Positions 54,601-56,535 of a DNA stretch of 56,535 bases are shown in pieces. The notes under the pieces are model-generated. The model was not told the DNA's origin. It saw nothing but the letters and a program-made list of their open reading frames with translations, and made no database searches. Source of the stretch: Bacteroidota bacterium (lineage in GTDB: Bacteria > Bacteroidota > Bacteroidia > NS11-12g > UBA955); contig JAUXOK010000005.1 in NCBI GenBank assembly GCA_030682255.1, positions 1-56,535 on the forward strand, given 5' to 3'. The position numbers and the translations under genes were made by a program. Positions within the stretch are counted from its first letter, which is position 1. Every line of letters starts with the position of its first letter.

Positions 54601-56535
54601 CCACCATCTTACAGCTACACCAATTTTGACCCTCTAGGCAGAATTACCGAAGTGGGCGAAATGGAAAGCGCCACCACCATGACCGTGGCTTTGGCTTTCT
54701 CTCCTACCAATTTGGCAAACTTTATCAATGCTTCTGCTAAAAAAGAAGTAACCCGCACTTTTTATGATGTGCCTTTTGGTAGTTTCCCTAGTTCTACGCA
54801 ATTTACACAAAGAAACATGCGAGGTAGAGTAAGCAGCATTCAGTATTTTGAAACCCTTTCTTCTGGCGCCAATGCCACTGGCTCATACACCCAAGGCGTG
54901 CATTATACTTACGATATTCATGGCAATGTGGATGTGCTGATGAGAGAAATGCCTGCCCTTAGCAGCATCAATCAAGCTTATAAAACTACGCATTATGATT
55001 ATGACTTGGTGAGTGGTAAAGTAAACCAAGTAATTTATCAGAAACACCATGCCGACCAGTTTGCACACAAATACAGCTATGATGGCGACAATAGAATTAT
55101 AGATGCCTACACCAGTACGAATATGGTGCATTGGGACAGAGAGGCACACTACAGTTATTATTTGCATGGGCCACTCAAAAGAACAGAATTGGGCGAACTT
55201 AAAGTGCAAGGTGTGGATTATGCCTACACGCTGCATGGTTGGCTGAAGGGTGTGAATAGCACTACACTGCAAGAAGACAGAGACATTGGGCATGATGGCG
55301 ACCCCGGCTCTATCAATCAATTCGTGGCAAAAGATGTGTTTGGATTCAGTTTGGGTTACTACGAAGCCGACCAAACGCCAATTGGCATGAATAGAATGGT
55401 GAATCCATTAACCATTGCACAGCAATTTACCCCTAGCACTGTGGGGACAACATTAGGCAATGCCTCGCCCAATTTATACAATGGCAACATCCGACACATG
55501 GTAACCGCCATTCAGCCATTTATGAGCAATGGTATGCCACAAGCAAGGGCTTATCATTATGATCAATTGAACAGAATAAAAGATGCTTTTACATATAACG
55601 ATGTGAACCTAGGCAGTAACACTTGGGGCAGTGGCACCACTTTAGATTATGAAGAGCATTTTAGCTACGACCCCAATGGTAATATCATGACCTTGCAACG
55701 CAATGGCACCACAGCAGGCGGAGGACCTCTATTGATGGATAACTTTACCTACAATTATACCTCAGGCAAAAACCAATTGACCCATGTAAACGATGTGGTG
55801 CCTTTGGCTAATTATGGCGATGATATAGACGACCAATTGAGTGGCAACTACAGTTATGATGCCATTGGCAACCTGATAGCAGACCAAGCCGAACAGATAC
55901 AAGAAATTAAATGGACAGTGTATGGCAAAATTAAAAGTATTACCCGCAATGCTGTAAGCACCAAGCCCAATTTAGAATACGAATACAGCCCTGATGGACA
56001 CCGTGTGTATAAAAAAGTGATATTACCTAATGGCAATATCAAAGAAACATATTATATTCGTGATGCACAAGGCAATACCATGAGCACTTATACTTTTGAT
56101 ACCGATACTTTTCGATGGAGCGAAGCCCACATTTATGGCAGCAGTCGCATAGGGGTTTACAATGCAGAGCGAGTATTAGTGGTAGGCACAACAACACAAA
56201 ATAGCCATTTGCAAGCCAATGAACACGAAAATATTAGAGGCAAACGCCATTATGAGTTAAGCAATCACTTAGGCAATGTGTTGGCAGTGGTAAGCGATAG
56301 AAGAACAGGCATTTGCACAGGCAATGGCTTGATAGCCTATGAAGCCGAAGTGGTAAGTGCTACGGATTATTATGCATTTGGTAGCCCTATGCCGGGCAGA
56401 CAGGGCATACAGCAATGCAGCACTGTTACCAACACGGTAACCGTAACCAACTATGCCGCACAGGAAGATTTTAGTAGTAGTAGTGTTGGAGGCTTTGTGG
56501 CTGGCACTGGCTCTAGGACAGTGAGTAACCCTACT
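48664..56535 (+). CDS. Giant RHS-repeat protein, partial at window end
   Basis: The frame is open for 2624 codons from ATG 48664 to the last base. It has a signal peptide (about 1-28), an FN3-like domain (about 195-300), YD/RHS strands ('YFDGSLHNRQTVTK', 'VYDYLGRPAV'), a Cys-rich middle (about 620-1500), a Gly/Ser/Pro linker (about 1527-1555) and then a second RHS array beginning 'YHYTLYYYDQADNLIQTVPPAG' (about 1880). The hyperconserved RHS core is at the end: 'HYELSNHLGNVLAVVSDR' and 'DYYAFGSPMPGR' (about 2530-2580). The last residues start a new module of 'DFSSSSVGG' type. The C-terminal tip, which normally carries the toxin, is outside. Confidence 0.85.
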   Translation, partial: MNSYINRQSFISMFLFMVLNLWNNYSFAGKEPELRSFKMCNNITVGDTLLVYDQLFLNSLGTSTAVSPSNYHLHKTLNHITLEVDQNTVVDCNLPQFSVSVNVKIDRIDAWGNAIGSSEYKTLDIFYDKTLVEKYKEKHSFTFENGFWFKTEIVSITPSSTLALPFVKVSIGSSIERYQDINKTTIPTFNLATYNSSNTEINIHWNPIIGAEAYDLEWVWYDDYANSDDLNVTVPASAIEYDFQNNASRVTVKGNAYQLTPTFERGYLLLRVRAIGYTGAFFTHRVEGAWSSQNYGPRIANSGGNSFAMGNDAIYIAPIASPLDVKMHEPKLNWQYSSVFAEEGKKKEIIAYFDGSLHNRQTVTKINTDQQAIVGETVYDYLGRPAVNILPAPAFENKLKFYPGFNLSSVSNAHYRRNDFDLDNGNCSNPVNTLSDASGAGLYYASNNPLNNSPSSSLHNEYIPNSFGYPFTVTEYTPDATGRVRRQGGVGPTHQLGTGHETKYYYGRPDQEELDMLFGNSVGYQYHYQKNMVVDPNGQVSISYLDLSGRVIATALAGNSPNNVQPLSSFGSAVNLSINAQSNADLQYASDHIYSNKVFTVPMQSNYTINYQIDIPRHTDPTKSNLCFDCVYDLEISLLDECNKEMLDGNPNVAGNQSIIRTLGTVNSQFDTLCEPSPLNYSFSNDADLNNAPIVVNLPIGSYTLIKKLKINYGALEFYENQFIKGNTSLKTENSYRQHYLSKIDYSQCASTCDSCEIKLGSRENYINKQSLKLTELGIEVNVEDLSYFNKKFDDLLSFCKDLCNTSINSCESMLEIIKNDLRPGGQYAQYDLANNVFKGLLDEEGNSELGFNYQKFWYSTDGPNDPATPEINYLDANGNIIKIEIDGAYTRVNDLSPEQFVKYFKEEWLNSILNKHPEYCKYYDCMLDQGSNTYDNNMYQAATWQEALDSGFLNPLQMAGVGFPSGRLDPFFASNGRGVSKKTDLQNKLNLLKTINDDIYVNLSIWQLVYATFMCKVSETDNLTNLNTCINAMDWSRCAPYLDRMWGMYRALYLAEKQKIKEALSPTCGFLSNAQQQLYQIRFLNTAQLQDSLSNDINDIDEIKSTTNTRMDNACKTNCESQADMWMQSFVDCNLSTSSYNLLKTQLINVCRDACDYEHPFGASNVPNGRTLRFSNTHKSFKAVFDKMVDDGLIIKIPGICDVNKLSVWSYEHFSENNNISPADTNRCDSAWVNANNCVKNEQDPNRKQSMAAGIPVDAKTQCKKCIDCDQFNLAVQHLYTEYNGNFYDTSYFMREVATNVINKYLKFNLTWFDYEEFAKKCLGKSDTSSNRLLLKDFKEDFIPYVLNTNNAFIPNFELNETKQPILGEQNTNNELKIYSNYQPIDWYAGSQNSGYGRLFASVNSAYQINSTYTKYLSPCFCNELQRRYDNNNNPAPPIFNDLWGDCDPPGFDFWAALQVCKEAWESEENPGPLTQNSTWNETQKTALEYLSMDEIEVPTCDFDCNDDKHPSYTNSYYETPPNVTNPPSGGSSGSGGNSPPPSYSSPPANKKIIPCDSFLNFAVHLKTLTNGDLDLIYIFNRFFYEGIIMPPDTVKLKLIMNYFYGITTPLSGLINFPHAVPSKFPWGWEHYRSFMFMYAGCIHMSDVPGDCCMKTTQYASLLRKMFNSFSEPKGSIGNYLAYSGWNMSPHQDEYANTYLYKNSNKSCSTNLKFIARKNRMPQLRFSIRDNCGDSSVISLSFTKNLNNKINFSKIVEFYNFKPVSKLACDTTKYFHVDVKVVLKDGSIYHTTLRGHASSYKLKDTCTFRDTAKLCDKPFIHTIAYKPQCKDRLETIAKFHAKKAYQEYIDSVRYDFRQKYIAKCMTAFDQETYTITYPHLQYHYTLYYYDQADNLIQTVPPAGVNINTNPVFLNSVKTARSNNTTGSFPTHNMATRYEYNTLNQLTWQNTPDGGESNFWYDQVGRLVVSQNAKQNTTTPPSYSYTNFDPLGRITEVGEMESATTMTVALAFSPTNLANFINASAKKEVTRTFYDVPFGSFPSSTQFTQRNMRGRVSSIQYFETLSSGANATGSYTQGVHYTYDIHGNVDVLMREMPALSSINQAYKTTHYDYDLVSGKVNQVIYQKHHADQFAHKYSYDGDNRIIDAYTSTNMVHWDREAHYSYYLHGPLKRTELGELKVQGVDYAYTLHGWLKGVNSTTLQEDRDIGHDGDPGSINQFVAKDVFGFSLGYYEADQTPIGMNRMVNPLTIAQQFTPSTVGTTLGNASPNLYNGNIRHMVTAIQPFMSNGMPQARAYHYDQLNRIKDAFTYNDVNLGSNTWGSGTTLDYEEHFSYDPNGNIMTLQRNGTTAGGGPLLMDNFTYNYTSGKNQLTHVNDVVPLANYGDDIDDQLSGNYSYDAIGNLIADQAEQIQEIKWTVYGKIKSITRNAVSTKPNLEYEYSPDGHRVYKKVILPNGNIKETYYIRDAQGNTMSTYTFDTDTFRWSEAHIYGSSRIGVYNAERVLVVGTTTQNSHLQANEHENIRGKRHYELSNHLGNVLAVVSDRRTGICTGNGLIAYEAEVVSATDYYAFGSPMPGRQGIQQCSTVTNTVTVTNYAAQEDFSSSSVGGFVAGTGSRTVSNPT

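Larger units (their letters stand above)
33732..56535. mobile_element. tRNA-integrated element, left part
   Basis: A truncated tRNA 3' end with its terminator marks the left junction, and a tyrosine recombinase starts 177 bases inside. The next genes are those of Bacteroidota integrative elements: a RepA-like ATPase with an HTH, an excisionase-like HTH protein, an RteC-like protein and small unknown genes. The two-giant RHS operon follows. I saw no second copy of the att sequence in the window, so the right end is outside; whether the RHS operon belongs to the same element is likely but not shown. No relaxase or conjugation genes are visible. Confidence 0.6.

Noticed and set aside
48664-56535. 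Several separate small genes on the minus or other plus frames inside the RHS giant
   Set aside because: They are shadows of one continuous frame whose translation matches RHS/YD proteins throughout; none has a family match of its own.
33760-56535. Second att copy or intact tRNA within the window
   Set aside because: I looked for the GGACGGGACTCGAAC sequence in the gaps and did not find it, so the right junction must be outside. I could not do an exhaustive search.
1-56535. CRISPR array
   Set aside because: No series of regularly spaced direct repeats was seen, and no cas-like gene is present.

Overview
The window comes from an AT-rich member of the phylum Bacteroidota. The evidence is a type IX secretion C-terminal sorting domain, DUF1573 proteins, an RteC-like regulator, promoters of the TAnnTTTG (-7) / TTTG (-33) type, almost no Shine-Dalgarno sequences, and very large RHS/YD-type proteins of the Bacteroidota kind. 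I cannot name the genus.

Positions 1 to about 33,700 are ordinary chromosome. In order: the 3' end of a T9SS-secreted protein; a minus-strand operon rsmA (frameshifted as it stands) - mgtE - capA-like; four tandem DUF1573 genes with a fifth, two-domain copy nearby; a ferredoxin-reductase-like oxidoreductase and a radical SAM/SPASM protein, both with TTG starts; a DegP/HtrA protease; ruvB; an M13 peptidase; a hotdog thioesterase, a LOG-family protein and an RND/MMPL transporter; a transaldolase-like aldolase; a CPA2 antiporter; DUF1398; the fabG-tatC-rpiB operon; small envelope and coiled-coil genes; dnaK; thiL-panB-RDD; and a murein L,D-transpeptidase. This is mostly core metabolism, envelope maintenance and protein quality control.

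At about 33,732-33,754 there is only the 3' end of a tRNA (minus strand, tRNA-Asp-like), followed by its own terminator. A tyrosine recombinase starts 177 bases further right. I read this as the left junction of an integrative element that continues past the end of the window. Its maintenance module (int, an AAA/RepA-like ATPase with an HTH, an excisionase-like HTH protein with a coupled 27-residue micro-ORF, an RteC-like protein and three small unknown genes) occupies 33.9-38.6 kb.

From 38.9 kb to the end the element carries one long plus-strand cluster of six genes with little or no spacing: an FN3-like exported protein, a small lipoprotein, a 2289-residue SpvB/YD-like giant, a small exported protein, a small lipoprotein, and a second giant of more than 2624 residues. 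The second giant has a complete RHS core near the window end and continues beyond it. This two-giant RHS operon on a tRNA-integrated element is the most interesting system here; the variable tip and any immunity gene lie outside the window.

Other points of interest are the rsmA frameshift, a group of near-leaderless genes and TTG starts, repeated TATGTCA heptamers in front of dnaK, and a family of hairpin repeats.
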